Shown one piece after another: positions 53,095 through 61,486 of a stretch of DNA of 64,000 nucleotides. Numbering within the stretch: position 1 is the stretch's first letter; each line of letters begins with the position of its first letter. Origin of the DNA: Planctomycetota bacterium (lineage in GTDB: Bacteria > Planctomycetota > UBA1135 > JACQFD01); the NCBI GenBank assembly GCA_016792805.1, contig JAEUHX010000058.1, forward strand, positions 349,789 to 413,788. The letters are read 5' to 3'. Both the position numbers and the translations under genes were made by a program. The notes beneath the pieces are model-generated. The model saw nothing but the letters and a program-made list of their open reading frames with translations. It made no database searches and was not told where the DNA came from.

Positions 53095-54852
53095 ATGAAA
53101 TCACTACTCGCTTCCGCGATCGCCGTCTTCCTTTGCGCTGTCTTCACACAAAACCAGACGGCGCCTGTCGCCCCCAAGCCGGGCAGCGCGGTGGAACTGC
53201 CGCCGGTGAAGTCCCTCGATAGCACGGTGGTCGCGCTCCCGAAGGGAGATCCGTCAGTGAAAGGCGTGGCCATCTGCTTCACGGCGGCCCACTGCCCCAT
53301 CGCGACGGCGCAGCTGCCCGCACTTGTGGCGCTCGCTCGTCAATATTCCGAGCAAGGAGTGCGATTCTATTTCGTGGATCCGAACGTGAAAGAGACCACG
53401 GCGGATTTGAAGGAGCTGGAAGCTCGGGTCCACGGAGCCGGCCCGCTCATCCACGACACGGAGCAATTGTGGACGCGCGCGCTGAAGGTTTCGAGAACCA
53501 CAGAAGCATTGGTGATCGATGGTTCGGGGGTGCTGCGCTACCGTGGCGCGTTCGATGATCAATTCGCTCTCGGCACGAGGAAGCCGGAGCCGCAGCGGCA
53601 TTATGTGAAAGAGGCGCTCGTCGCCGTCCTCGCGGGCAAAGCGCCCGCTCTCCCGGAGACGGAGCCCAAAGGCTGCTTGATCACGCCGGCGGCGCGCCCA
53701 GCGGCACCGGTGCCCCCGTCCGGGGAAGTCCATTATCATGAACATGTGGCGCCGGTGCTCCGCAAGCATTGCGTGGAGTGCCACCGGCCGGGCGAGATCG
53801 GCCCCCTGCCGCTTCTGAGTTACGACGACGCAGATGCTGCCGCTGCAATGATTGCAGAAGTGGTCGAGCAGCGCCGCATGCCGCCGTGGCACGCGAACCC
53901 ACAATTCGGATCGTGGAAGAATGCACGGGGACTGAGCGAGGAGGAGCGGTCCACGCTCATTCGGTGGGCTTCGGGCGCGCGGTCCGAGGGGCCAAAGCCG
54001 GCCAAACCCGCAGATCCTGCGCCGGCCGCGCCGCTGTGGCACATCGGTGCGCCGGATTTGGTGCTGACGATCCCGAAGCAGCGGATTCCCGCCACTGGGA
54101 AAATTGACTATCACTACGTGGAGGTGCCGACTGGGCTGACGGAAGACCGCTGGGTGACTGCTGCGGAAGTTCATGCGGGGGCCCGCGAAGTCGTCCACCA
54201 CGCCCTCATATTTGTGGTGTACCCGAAGGATCGCCGCCACGAGCAGCCGCCGATCGACGGCGGCTTGAACGGCGGGTTCTTCGCATCGCTCGTCCCTGGG
54301 GAACGCCCCAATGAATGGCCTGCGGGCACCGGAAAGCTCCTTCCCGCCGGCTCGGCTCTTCTGTTTCAAATGCACTATACGGCCGACGGCACGGCTCGCG
54401 AGGATGCCACGCAGATCGGTCTGGTCTTCGCGAAGGAGCCCCCCGCTCGGCGCGTCGTGAACCGCGGAATCCATCAGCGGAAGCTCAATATTCCTCCGGG
54501 GGCTTCGGCCGCTCGATTCGAGGCGCGATGGAAGGTTTCACGCGATGTGGAGATTCTCGCGTTCCTTCCGCACATGCACTATCGGGGCAAGTCGTTTCGA
54601 TATGTGCTGGAGCACCCCGACGGCCGTGAAGAGACGCTGCTCGATGTCCCGCGGTACGACTTCGGCTGGCAGGCAACATACATTCCGGAGAAGCCCCTGC
54701 AGGTCTCGGGCGGGAGCACGATGCGCTGCATCGCCGAGTTTGACAACTCGGCGGCCAACTTGGCGAATCCCAACCCGAAGGCGACTGTTCGGTGGGGCGA
54801 GCAGAGTTGGGACGAGATGATGATCGGTTATGTGGACTACGTGGAGAAATGA
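53095..54852 (+). CDS. secreted thioredoxin-like / cytochrome c / copper monooxygenase-like fusion
   Basis: 585 residues from ATG 53095 with a signal peptide. Domain 1: thioredoxin-fold, AhpC/TSA-like (VAICFTAAHCPIATAQ), with only one of the usual cysteines. Domain 2: one haem-c motif VLRKHCVECHRPGEIGPLPL. Domain 3: PHM/DBH-type copper monooxygenase with metal ligands in EVVHHALIFVV, LLFQMHYTADG and LPHMHYRGKSF. Such three-part proteins are common in Planctomycetes and Acidobacteria. Probably periplasmic; the reaction is unknown. ATGA links it to the downstream MBL gene. Confidence 0.82.
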   Translation: MKSLLASAIAVFLCAVFTQNQTAPVAPKPGSAVELPPVKSLDSTVVALPKGDPSVKGVAICFTAAHCPIATAQLPALVALARQYSEQGVRFYFVDPNVKETTADLKELEARVHGAGPLIHDTEQLWTRALKVSRTTEALVIDGSGVLRYRGAFDDQFALGTRKPEPQRHYVKEALVAVLAGKAPALPETEPKGCLITPAARPAAPVPPSGEVHYHEHVAPVLRKHCVECHRPGEIGPLPLLSYDDADAAAAMIAEVVEQRRMPPWHANPQFGSWKNARGLSEEERSTLIRWASGARSEGPKPAKPADPAPAAPLWHIGAPDLVLTIPKQRIPATGKIDYHYVEVPTGLTEDRWVTAAEVHAGAREVVHHALIFVVYPKDRRHEQPPIDGGLNGGFFASLVPGERPNEWPAGTGKLLPAGSALLFQMHYTADGTAREDATQIGLVFAKEPPARRVVNRGIHQRKLNIPPGASAARFEARWKVSRDVEILAFLPHMHYRGKSFRYVLEHPDGREETLLDVPRYDFGWQATYIPEKPLQVSGGSTMRCIAEFDNSAANLANPNPKATVRWGEQSWDEMMIGYVDYVEK

Positions 54853-55583
54853 CCTTCGTGAAACAGATCGACGACTCCAAGCGGCTCTACTTCCGCCAGC
54901 TCCTCTCCGGCCGCGACTTCGCATGCGAGCAACCGATCGCGGAGCAGATGGTCAATTTTGTGTATCTCATCGGCGACCGCGAAACGAATGAGGCCATCGT
55001 GGTCGACCCCACCTATGCGCCCAGTGAACTCCTCGAGATCGCGCGCACCGACGGGATGACACTCGTGGGCGCGCTTGCGACGCACTGGCATCCCGACCAC
55101 ATCGGTGGAGATTTGTTTGGGAATCCGCTCGAGGGAATTCGCGAGCTGCTGGAGCTGCAGGGACTTCGAGTTCACATTCAGCGGGAAGAGGCGCCCTGGG
55201 TGAAGCGCATGACGGGCGTCTCCGACAGCGACCTTGTGTTGCATTCCGGCGGTGATGTCGTCCAAGTGGGCGAGATCCCGATCACGCTGCTGCACACCCC
55301 CGGTCACACGCCGGGCAGCCAGTGCTTTCTTGTGCAAGATCGCCTGGTGGCCGGCGACACGCTCTTCCTTCAGGGCTGCGGACGCACCGACCTTCCCGGC
55401 GGCGACCCGAGCGCCCTCTACCGCAGCTTGACCCAAGTGCTCGCAAAGGTCCCGGACAGCGCGATCCTGTTCCCCGGCCACCAATACGCCCCTCAGAGCT
55501 CTGCCTCGATGCTCGACACGCGCAAGACCAATTATGTCTTCAAGCCCAAGTCGGAGCGCGAGTGGCTCGCGATGTTCGGCTAG
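54849..55583 (+). CDS. metallo-beta-lactamase-fold hydrolase (glyoxalase II/persulfide dioxygenase-like)
   Basis: 244 residues from ATG 54849, overlapping the upstream stop; an in-frame start at 54792 lies inside the upstream gene. Metal motif ATHWHPDHIGGD, then ITLLHTPGHTPGS, VAGDTLFLQGCGRTDLPGG and ILFPGHQY: the pattern of glyoxalase II and ETHE1-type persulfide dioxygenases. It may remove a thioester or persulfide formed from the upstream oxidases. Last gene of the operon; a gap with repeats follows. Confidence 0.85.
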   Translation: MTFVKQIDDSKRLYFRQLLSGRDFACEQPIAEQMVNFVYLIGDRETNEAIVVDPTYAPSELLEIARTDGMTLVGALATHWHPDHIGGDLFGNPLEGIRELLELQGLRVHIQREEAPWVKRMTGVSDSDLVLHSGGDVVQVGEIPITLLHTPGHTPGSQCFLVQDRLVAGDTLFLQGCGRTDLPGGDPSALYRSLTQVLAKVPDSAILFPGHQYAPQSSASMLDTRKTNYVFKPKSEREWLAMFG

Positions 55584-55592
55584 AGCGCAGGG

Positions 55593-55662
55593 GAATGGGG
55601 TGTGGGTCGGCCTCGACTCGGCAGTGGACAGTCCAAGGGCGAGTTCCAGGATTCCTCCGAGC
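55593..55662 (+). repeat. ~70-bp dispersed repeat (inverted copy at 63812-63880)
   Basis: Starts GAATGGGGTGTGGGTCGG and ends AGGATTCCTCCGAGC. The reverse complement of 63812-63880 aligns over its whole length with about 85% identity and one indel. Begins 10 bp after the MBL stop. Confidence 0.75.
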
Positions 55663-55680
55663 CGCGCTCCGGGTCGAACA

Positions 55681-55714
55681 GCCCGTGGCAAAGCCATCCG
55701 AGCGGCGCACGCGG
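55681..55714 (+). repeat. dispersed ~34-bp intergenic motif, copy 2
   Basis: Contains CATCCGAGCGGCGCACGCGG, identical to the minus-strand copy at 59778-59812 over these 20 bases, and similar to 48445-48478. Confidence 0.6.
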
Positions 55715-55734
55715 GCATTCTGGAAATCTCATCG

Positions 55735-55875
55735 TCAGGCCGCCTCGCCGTAGCTCCTCGGCGAGGTCTGTGGCGAGTGGGCTCGGCGTTGGAACACGCC
55801 GAGATCGAGCCCCAGCATCACAAGTACGAATGCGAGGAACCCGATCCACGGCAACAATCCGAACTCAAGAGTCAT
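55735..55875 (-). pseudogene. terC: 5' remnant of a terC-family gene
   Basis: 46 codons from ATG 55875: after MTLEFGLLPW comes IGFLAFVLVMLGLDLGVFQR and then RAH, the N-terminal membrane helix and conserved LDLGVFxRxAH motif of TerC/Alx proteins, which are ~300-350 residues long. After the motif the frame runs into SPQTSPRSYGEAA and stops. The rest of the gene is missing; in its place are the 34-bp motif and the 70-bp repeat. It is therefore a truncated relic, and the surviving text is well conserved, so the loss may be recent. Confidence 0.7.
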
Positions 55876-55916
55876 GCGCGGCGCCGACTCAGCGGGCCAA
55901 AGCTGTGAGCCAGCCG

Positions 55917-56246
55917 CTACCCGGCATATTCGATGTGGCGGCGGTCTAGAGTCCGGCGCACGCTGCGAGCCACGGCCCGAGAGACGCGCGCGATCGTCAC
56001 GTCGGCGGTGGAGCGGATGGTGGTGTCGACATCGCCGGCGACGATCTTTCCGCGGCCATCCACATCAACCTCAACAATGCATCGTTTGTCGATTCCACCC
56101 TTGTTGGAATTGATATCCGAAAGAGTGACTCGGGCCGTTCGCACGCGGTCAGCGAAGCGGCCGAGGGCGAACCAGAGGCGCTTTGTAATGTAGTCGACGT
56201 CTTCCGCGTGGAGAGTTAGGCGGGTGGAGCGGATGAGGATTCGCAT
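55917..56246 (-). CDS. HPF/RaiA-like ribosome-associated protein
   Basis: 109 residues from ATG 56246, with GGAGG seven bases upstream; the frame extends to 56312 without family similarity. The fold is suggested by MRILIRSTRLTLHAEDVDYI at the start, RLWFALGRFADRVRTARVTL, a central CIVEVDVDGRGKIVAGDVD, and a C-terminal basic helix ARSVRRTLDRR. This is the short HPF/YfiA type, which binds idle ribosomes; confidence is moderate as sequences in the family vary. Diverges from the NhaR-like gene by 114 bp. Confidence 0.68.
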   Translation of the reverse strand: MRILIRSTRLTLHAEDVDYITKRLWFALGRFADRVRTARVTLSDINSNKGGIDKRCIVEVDVDGRGKIVAGDVDTTIRSTADVTIARVSRAVARSVRRTLDRRHIEYAG

Positions 56247-56360
56247 GGTCTGCCTCCGGAGAGGTCGAGTTGAAGAGTCTGAGCGGCAAAAGGCTAGCTC
56301 GCCCCTAAGCATCGTCCATTAGAATGTTTCACGACAAAGCATCGCTTTTTTCGAATTCTT

Positions 56361-57257
56361 ATGGACTGGCTCAACTACCACCATCTCCTCTATTTCTGGG
56401 CGACGGCCAAGCACGGCAGCGTCGCCGCCGCGTGCCACCGCCTGCACCTCGCTCAGCCCACGGTCAGCGGCCAGATCAAAAAACTCGAGCGTTCGCTCGG
56501 CGGAAAGCTTTTCGTTCGGCGTGGCCGCGGGCTCGCCCTGACCGAGCTGGGAAAAATGGTATTTCGCTATGCCGACGAAATCTTCACTCTTGGCCGCGAG
56601 TTGCTCGACGTCGCCCGCGGCCGCGGCATCCCGGGAGGTCCGTCCTTCCGCGTCGGAATCGCCGATGTCATTCCGAAATTAGTAGCCTATCGGCTTCTCG
56701 CACCTGCGCTCGATCCGCAGACGGAAGCGCGCCTCGTTTGCCGAGAGGATCGCGCGCCTCGGCTCCTCGCGGAGCTCGCGACGCACGACCTCGATCTTGT
56801 GATCTCCGATGCGCCGATCGGAGCGGCCGGCGGAGTGCGCGGCTTCAATCATCTGCTCGGTGAGAGCGAGATTGCCGTCTATGCCACGGCGGCCGTCGCG
56901 CGGCGCCTCGTCCGTACATTTCCACAGTCATTACAAAATGAGCGCTTCTTGCTCCCCCTTCCCGGAACGAGCCTGCGCCAATCGCTCGACATGTGGCTTG
57001 AGTCGGAAGGGCTTCGCCCGCGCGTCGTCGGCGAATTCGATGACAGCGCGCTGATGAAGGTCTTCGCCGGCTCGGGAGCCGGAGCGATGGCGGCTTCCGT
57101 ACTCATCGAGGAGGAGCTCTCGAGGCGATATGACCTCCGTCGCGTCGGGCTCCTGCCGGGTGCCCGCGAGCGCTACTACATCATTACAGGAGAGCGGCGG
57201 ATCCAGCATCCGGCGACACGGCGGCTCACGGAAGCTGCAAAAAAGACGCTACAGTAA
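56361..57257 (+). CDS. nhaR: LysR-family regulator, NhaR-like
   Basis: 298 residues. Winged HTH MDWLNYHHLLYFWATAKHGS ... LAQPTVSGQIKKLERSLG then KLFVRRGRGLALTELG, the N-terminal pattern of NhaR, which in enterobacteria activates the Na+/H+ antiporter nhaA under sodium stress. The effector domain follows (FRVGIADVIPKLVAYRLL, LLPLPGTSLRQSLDMWL). No nhaA is in the window, so its target here is unknown. Followed by tRNA-Met on the other strand. Confidence 0.87.
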   Translation: MDWLNYHHLLYFWATAKHGSVAAACHRLHLAQPTVSGQIKKLERSLGGKLFVRRGRGLALTELGKMVFRYADEIFTLGRELLDVARGRGIPGGPSFRVGIADVIPKLVAYRLLAPALDPQTEARLVCREDRAPRLLAELATHDLDLVISDAPIGAAGGVRGFNHLLGESEIAVYATAAVARRLVRTFPQSLQNERFLLPLPGTSLRQSLDMWLESEGLRPRVVGEFDDSALMKVFAGSGAGAMAASVLIEEELSRRYDLRRVGLLPGARERYYIITGERRIQHPATRRLTEAAKKTLQ

Positions 57258-57353
57258 ATCTCGGAGGGACGGCTCTCGATGCGTGCCTCACGGCGACGGC
57301 TTCCCCGACCTCTCTCTGTCTGTCTCTCTCTCTCGAGCCTACGTTTGCGAAGC

Positions 57354-57431
57354 TGGTAGCGGCGATCGGATTTGAACCGATGACACACGGCTTATGAAGC
57401 CGTTGCTCTAACCGGGCTGAGCTACGCCGCC
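57354..57431 (-). tRNA. tRNA-Met (anticodon CAT)
   Basis: The complement folds into a 78-nt cloverleaf: acceptor GGCGGCG with CGCCGCT (first pair G-U), D-stem GCTC/GAGC, anticodon stem ACGGC/GCCGT around TTCATAA (anticodon CAT), T-stem ATCGG/CCGAT around TTCAAAT, discriminator A and encoded CCA. It lacks initiator features such as a C1-A72 mismatch, so elongator Met is most likely; a tRNA-Ile with modified C34 cannot be excluded. Confidence 0.88.
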
Positions 57432-57601
57432 GAGGCGAACAGACTTGCCAAGTGGGGCCCTGGCGATGAAGGGCGAGGACGCTACGGGCGACGGCCCCAT
57501 GGGGTCAAGCCCCAGGGGGCCCGCCGAAACGCGTGCAGGGCGTGCTTCGGCCGTTGAACGCTTACCCCGCACCGACGGACCACCCGCGTCGAGCGCGGCG
57601 G

Positions 57602-59518
57602 TTAGAAGATCGTCAGCGGGTACGGATTGGAGACCAATCCAACGGTGAACGGAATCCCGTTCACGCTCCCGGGCGCGGTGATCGCCTGCAGCGGGAACGT
57701 CCGTCCGATGAGCCCGGGATCATTGGGAATCACGAGCCCGGGATGATCCTGGCCGGATCCATCGAGCGTCGAGACGATCAGCCCGGCCATCGTGAAAGGA
57801 TCCAACAAAAGGAAGCGCGGATCGCCGTCGCCGACGGCCGACCACGCAAAAAGGCCGCTCGACTCGGCATACAGAAGCGCATAGAGCTGGCTCGGGGCGC
57901 CTCCCGTCAGATCAATCGTAATATTCGAGCCGATGCTCGGTGTTCCGGACACACCCAACGACATATCAAATGTCGAGAAGAGCTCGGCCGTCAAGGACGA
58001 TCCGGTCGGAACTGTGAGATTGGTCGTGCCGGTGATCGAATTGAATGTCCACGCGTAGCTGTCCGTCCCGTTCAGCTGGACCTTCGACGGCGGCGTCAGG
58101 CTGGCGGTCCGCTCGAGCTGCACCACCGTGTTGGCGCCTGTGTTGCTCGAGACGGAGATCGTGGTGTCCACGCCCTCCGCGAGACCGAGGCCGTCCGCAT
58201 CAAAGCGAAGACCATTGGCCCCGCTCAAGCTCGCCACCGAGAGGGAGCCAGCTGCGGCGTTCACGTTCAACATTCGGAAGCCTACGAGCGGCCCGCCGGA
58301 GACGGCCACACCGTTGTGGGTGCAGTCGCGGTCCGCCAAGACGTGGAAATTTGTGGGGTACGCCGTCAGAGACTTCGTTGAAAAGAAGTTAAAACAATCT
58401 GGGACATTGAGTATCGCCCACGAGTGGGGCGACGGGTTCCCCGAAACGGGGACCGTCGTCGGTGGATTCCCGAAGTTCGTCAGATAGCTGATGAGCGAAT
58501 TATTCTGCGTCGGCGAGTAGCTCACGACCGTGTCGTCCGTCGACCAGGTCATGTACCAAGGCAAATGCAACACCGACCGAGCCATCGACTCGGAGTCGAT
58601 GGGCGCAGCTCCACGAATCGCAGACGTGCGCTGGTACTCAAAAATGTGCGGTTGGCTCGTCGGCACGCCGCCAAAGAGAAAAACCAGAAGCGACTGCGTG
58701 GTCGAGTCGCCCTGGATGTACGTCGTCATGTTGTCGAAGCTGCCGCACACCGTGGCGAGAGCTGCGAGCCGCGTCCACGACGGGTCCTGGTGCCGCGCCG
58801 CAAAGTTCACAATGCACTGCGCGCCCATCGAGAAGCCGAGCCCATAGACCCGGTTCTCATCGAACGGATAGTTGGCCCGCACCCAATCGATCGACTTCTC
58901 GACGGCCTGCTGCCCCGGAATCCACGAGAACGTATTCCCCGCGATTCCGAGCGGGCTCATCAGCATCCAGCCGCGCGCCTCGGCCTCCGCCGGAAGCCCC
59001 CACAGCATCGGCTGATTGTGGGAAGTACCAAATCCATGCCACGCGATCACGAGCGGCGGCGGGCTGGACGGGTTGTAATTCGAAGGCAGCATCAACGCGA
59101 ACTGCTCGCTGAAGCTCGTGTGATTCCAAGTAACTCCCGTCTCCGCCGGAGAAAGTGTAATATTGTATCCCGTCGCCCCCGGGGGCACCGGCCACACCAC
59201 GGAGGGATTGATGGTCACCCCGAGCGGCGGGGCACCCGACGGCCCGACATCTTCCTCCGAACTCAGCTGGCCGCGCGAGTCGAGAGGCGTCGACTTACCA
59301 CTTTTCAGAAAGTTCAATGTATCGGCGGCCGTGAACCCGGGCTCGGCAAGCGAGTCGAGGGCCGTGAGCGCTTTCCGCGGCGCCACAGTTTTCGATTGCG
59401 TCACACCCGCCTTTTGCTTCTTGGAGCCGGCCTTGGGAATCAGGGCCAGCATTCCCAAAGGAACTGCGGCGATGCTCAGCATCGCGAAGGCAGCGGGCAG
59501 AGGAAGAATTCCACGCAT
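57602..59518 (-). CDS. secreted alpha/beta hydrolase (PHB-depolymerase/esterase-like)
   Basis: 638 residues with an N-terminal signal or anchor helix (AFAMLSIAAVPLGMLALI). The hydrolase domain (about 125-390) has VIAWHGFGTSHNQ (oxyanion strand), nucleophile VYGLGFSMGAQCIV (GxSxG), Asp in MTWSTDDTVVS, and His in GNPSPHSWAI. From about 430 a beta-rich region, then LYALLYAESSGLFAW and IPNDPGLIGRTFPLQAITA, the same C-terminal module seen in the MBL/LTD and SBBP proteins. Probably cleaves extracellular esters. Isolated gene on the minus strand. Confidence 0.83.
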   Translation of the reverse strand: MRGILPLPAAFAMLSIAAVPLGMLALIPKAGSKKQKAGVTQSKTVAPRKALTALDSLAEPGFTAADTLNFLKSGKSTPLDSRGQLSSEEDVGPSGAPPLGVTINPSVVWPVPPGATGYNITLSPAETGVTWNHTSFSEQFALMLPSNYNPSSPPPLVIAWHGFGTSHNQPMLWGLPAEAEARGWMLMSPLGIAGNTFSWIPGQQAVEKSIDWVRANYPFDENRVYGLGFSMGAQCIVNFAARHQDPSWTRLAALATVCGSFDNMTTYIQGDSTTQSLLVFLFGGVPTSQPHIFEYQRTSAIRGAAPIDSESMARSVLHLPWYMTWSTDDTVVSYSPTQNNSLISYLTNFGNPPTTVPVSGNPSPHSWAILNVPDCFNFFSTKSLTAYPTNFHVLADRDCTHNGVAVSGGPLVGFRMLNVNAAAGSLSVASLSGANGLRFDADGLGLAEGVDTTISVSSNTGANTVVQLERTASLTPPSKVQLNGTDSYAWTFNSITGTTNLTVPTGSSLTAELFSTFDMSLGVSGTPSIGSNITIDLTGGAPSQLYALLYAESSGLFAWSAVGDGDPRFLLLDPFTMAGLIVSTLDGSGQDHPGLVIPNDPGLIGRTFPLQAITAPGSVNGIPFTVGLVSNPYPLTIF

Positions 59519-59846
59519 AGAGAGCCGTTTCAGAATCTAGCGGCAACGGAGGGCCGGCGCCGCGAGTTCTAGGGAATTGGAAATCGTTTCAGGGCAATCC
59601 AAGACTACCGCCGACCCCCGAAAAAGGCCTGACCCGCCTGTTGCAAAAGTGCTCCGGGTACTTGGACCGGTGCTACCCACTGCGGGCACGAGGAGTTTTC
59701 GCGAGAGCAAGGAGGGCCGCCGTAGGCGAAGCCAAGGAGTTCCGCCGAGACAGTCCGACGAGGAGATCGCGAAAGAACCGCGTGCGCCGCTCGGATGACT
59801 TGAACCACGGGCAGTTTCGGGGTCCCTGAATTCCATCGCATAGAGG
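59519..59846. other. gap with dispersed 34-bp motif, copy 3 (59778-59812, minus)
   Basis: No gene seen. The reverse complement of 59778-59812 begins GCCCGTGG and contains CATCCGAGCGGCGCACGCGG, matching copies at 48445 and 55681. Promoter of the hydrolase gene should lie just right of 59518. Confidence 0.5.
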
Positions 59847-60500
59847 CTACCGCGACCCACCGCGGTAGACGAGCTGCAGAAACTCGGCCCGGGTCTTTTC
59901 GTCCGATCGAAAGCGCCCGAGCATGCAGGAGGTGACGGTGACCGAGTTCTGCTTCTCGACACCGCGCATCATCATGCAGAGGTGGGCCGCTTCGATGACC
60001 ACGGCGACACCCTTGGGCTCCACCGCCTCTTCGAGTGCGCGAGCGATCTGCGACGTCAGGCGCTCCTGAACCTGGAGCCGCCGCGCGAAGAGGTCCACGA
60101 GACGCGCAACCTTGGAGAGCCCAACGATCTTCCGATCCGGCAGATAGGCGACATGGGCCTTCCCATAGAAGGGCACGAGATGGTGCTCGCAGAGCGAGTA
60201 GAGCTCGATGTCCTTCACAATCACCATTTCGTCGGTCTCCTGCTCGAAGACCCCTTTGCCGACAACCTCGGCGACGGTCTTACCGTAGCCCGACGTGAGG
60301 TATCGCATCGCACGGTCGAACCGCTCGGGCGTGCGCTTCAACCCATCGCGGTCAGGATCCTCGCCGAGATCGAGGAGGATCTTGCGGACGTAGGGGGCGA
60401 TCGTCGGCGGGTTGCCCGCCGATTTTGCTCCCCGTTGACTCGCCGCCTTCGCAACACGTTTGGCGCTTCCCGCCCGGCTTGAAGTGGTGGTCGATTTCAC
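59847..60500 (-). CDS. folE: GTP cyclohydrolase I
   Basis: 217 residues; the first 30 are a Ser/Lys-rich tail, the rest the standard ~190-residue enzyme. Signatures: [34 protein letters not shown] (zinc Cys and His), [20 protein letters not shown], and [17 protein letters not shown] (second zinc Cys). It makes dihydroneopterin triphosphate from GTP for folate or tetrahydrobiopterin synthesis. Its ATG overlaps the NHL gene's stop (ATGA), so the two are translationally coupled. Confidence 0.95.
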   Translation of the reverse strand: MKSTTTSSRAGSAKRVAKAASQRGAKSAGNPPTIAPYVRKILLDLGEDPDRDGLKRTPERFDRAMRYLTSGYGKTVAEVVGKGVFEQETDEMVIVKDIELYSLCEHHLVPFYGKAHVAYLPDRKIVGLSKVARLVDLFARRLQVQERLTSQIARALEEAVEPKGVAVVIEAAHLCMMMRGVEKQNSVTVTSCMLGRFRSDEKTRAEFLQLVYRGGSR

Positions 60501-61486
60501 AGGGGACGACCATACGACGCTCCCGGGGGAACGCCAAGCGTCGGCGGCGTCGCCTCCAGCACCGAGATCAGGTCCGTCAGGAACTCCCCTTGGGGCGTAA
60601 ACGAACGAAGCCGGTCGCCGTCCTGATCGAGGACAAAGAGAGTGCCGTCGTCGCCAGCGGCGACCGCCACGGGTGCCTCAATCCAATGCCCGCGGAGAAT
60701 CGTCTCGCGCAGCTCACCACCGGGTGAGAAGCGGCGCAGCGACGGCTCGTCGCCCTGGCTCAACACGAGAATCTCGCAGGAGCGTTCGAGAGCGATCCCC
60801 ATCGGCTTCGACCACTCGCCGGCGGTGGCCGTCGTGGAGAAGGCGAAGCGGAACGACCCATTGCGCCCGAAGACCTGCACGCAGCCATTCCCAGTGTCGG
60901 CCACGAAGAGGTTGGCATCGGAAACAGCAAGGGAACGAGGCGACGAGAATGTCTCTTCGGGGACGCCGAAAGAGCGGAACGATCCCAGGTAGCGCCCGTC
61001 GCGCGCGTATTTCAGCACGGCGTAGCGGCGCGGGCCTCCAGCCGAGCAAACATACACATTGCCGCTCCGATCGACGGCGACGTCGACCGGTTCCGCAAGG
61101 AGGCCGCGGCGGTCGGGCGAGACGGGCAGACCGGCAGGCGCCGGCGTACCCACGGAGCCGATCGGCGCTCCGAAAAGTGAAAGCGCGTGGACGAGGCGGG
61201 CGCTCGGGTCGGCCACGTAGATCCCGAAGGTAGGGCCGACGGCGATTCCGGCGGGCGCGGCGGGCCTGGAGCCCACGCGCGGGAGCGGCAGCACTCTCTG
61301 GAGAGCTGGCGCCAATGGATCGCGCACGTCGACAACGTAAACGCGGCTGGACCCCGCGCCTCGCGCGAGGAACAGGACGCCGCTGCGAGTCGCGATGCCG
61401 CCGAACACGTGGGAAGCATGCGGTAGCCATTCGGACGCCGCAACGCGCTTGCCCATCGAGGCGGGGTCTCGCACGATCGAGGCCAT
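60497..61486 (-). CDS. NHL-repeat beta-propeller protein
   Basis: 329 residues. Several NHL-type repeats: [76 protein letters not shown] and [20 protein letters not shown]. No clear signal peptide. Start: ATG 61486 overlaps, on the opposite strand, the start of the membrane protein gene; ATG 61456 is an alternative. It precedes folE with an overlap; the functional link is unknown. Confidence 0.75.
   Translation of the reverse strand: MASIVRDPASMGKRVAASEWLPHASHVFGGIATRSGVLFLARGAGSSRVYVVDVRDPLAPALQRVLPLPRVGSRPAAPAGIAVGPTFGIYVADPSARLVHALSLFGAPIGSVGTPAPAGLPVSPDRRGLLAEPVDVAVDRSGNVYVCSAGGPRRYAVLKYARDGRYLGSFRSFGVPEETFSSPRSLAVSDANLFVADTGNGCVQVFGRNGSFRFAFSTTATAGEWSKPMGIALERSCEILVLSQGDEPSLRRFSPGGELRETILRGHWIEAPVAVAAGDDGTLFVLDQDGDRLRSFTPQGEFLTDLISVLEATPPTLGVPPGASYGRPL

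Noticed and set aside
57354..57431. Initiator tRNA-fMet
   Set aside because: Position 1 and 72 form a G-U pair and no run of three G-C pairs closes the anticodon stem, so elongator Met fits better.
57533..59572. Two long plus-strand frames opposite the alpha/beta hydrolase
   Set aside because: The hydrolase has a signal peptide, catalytic triad motifs and a known C-terminal module; the opposite frames are basic and featureless.
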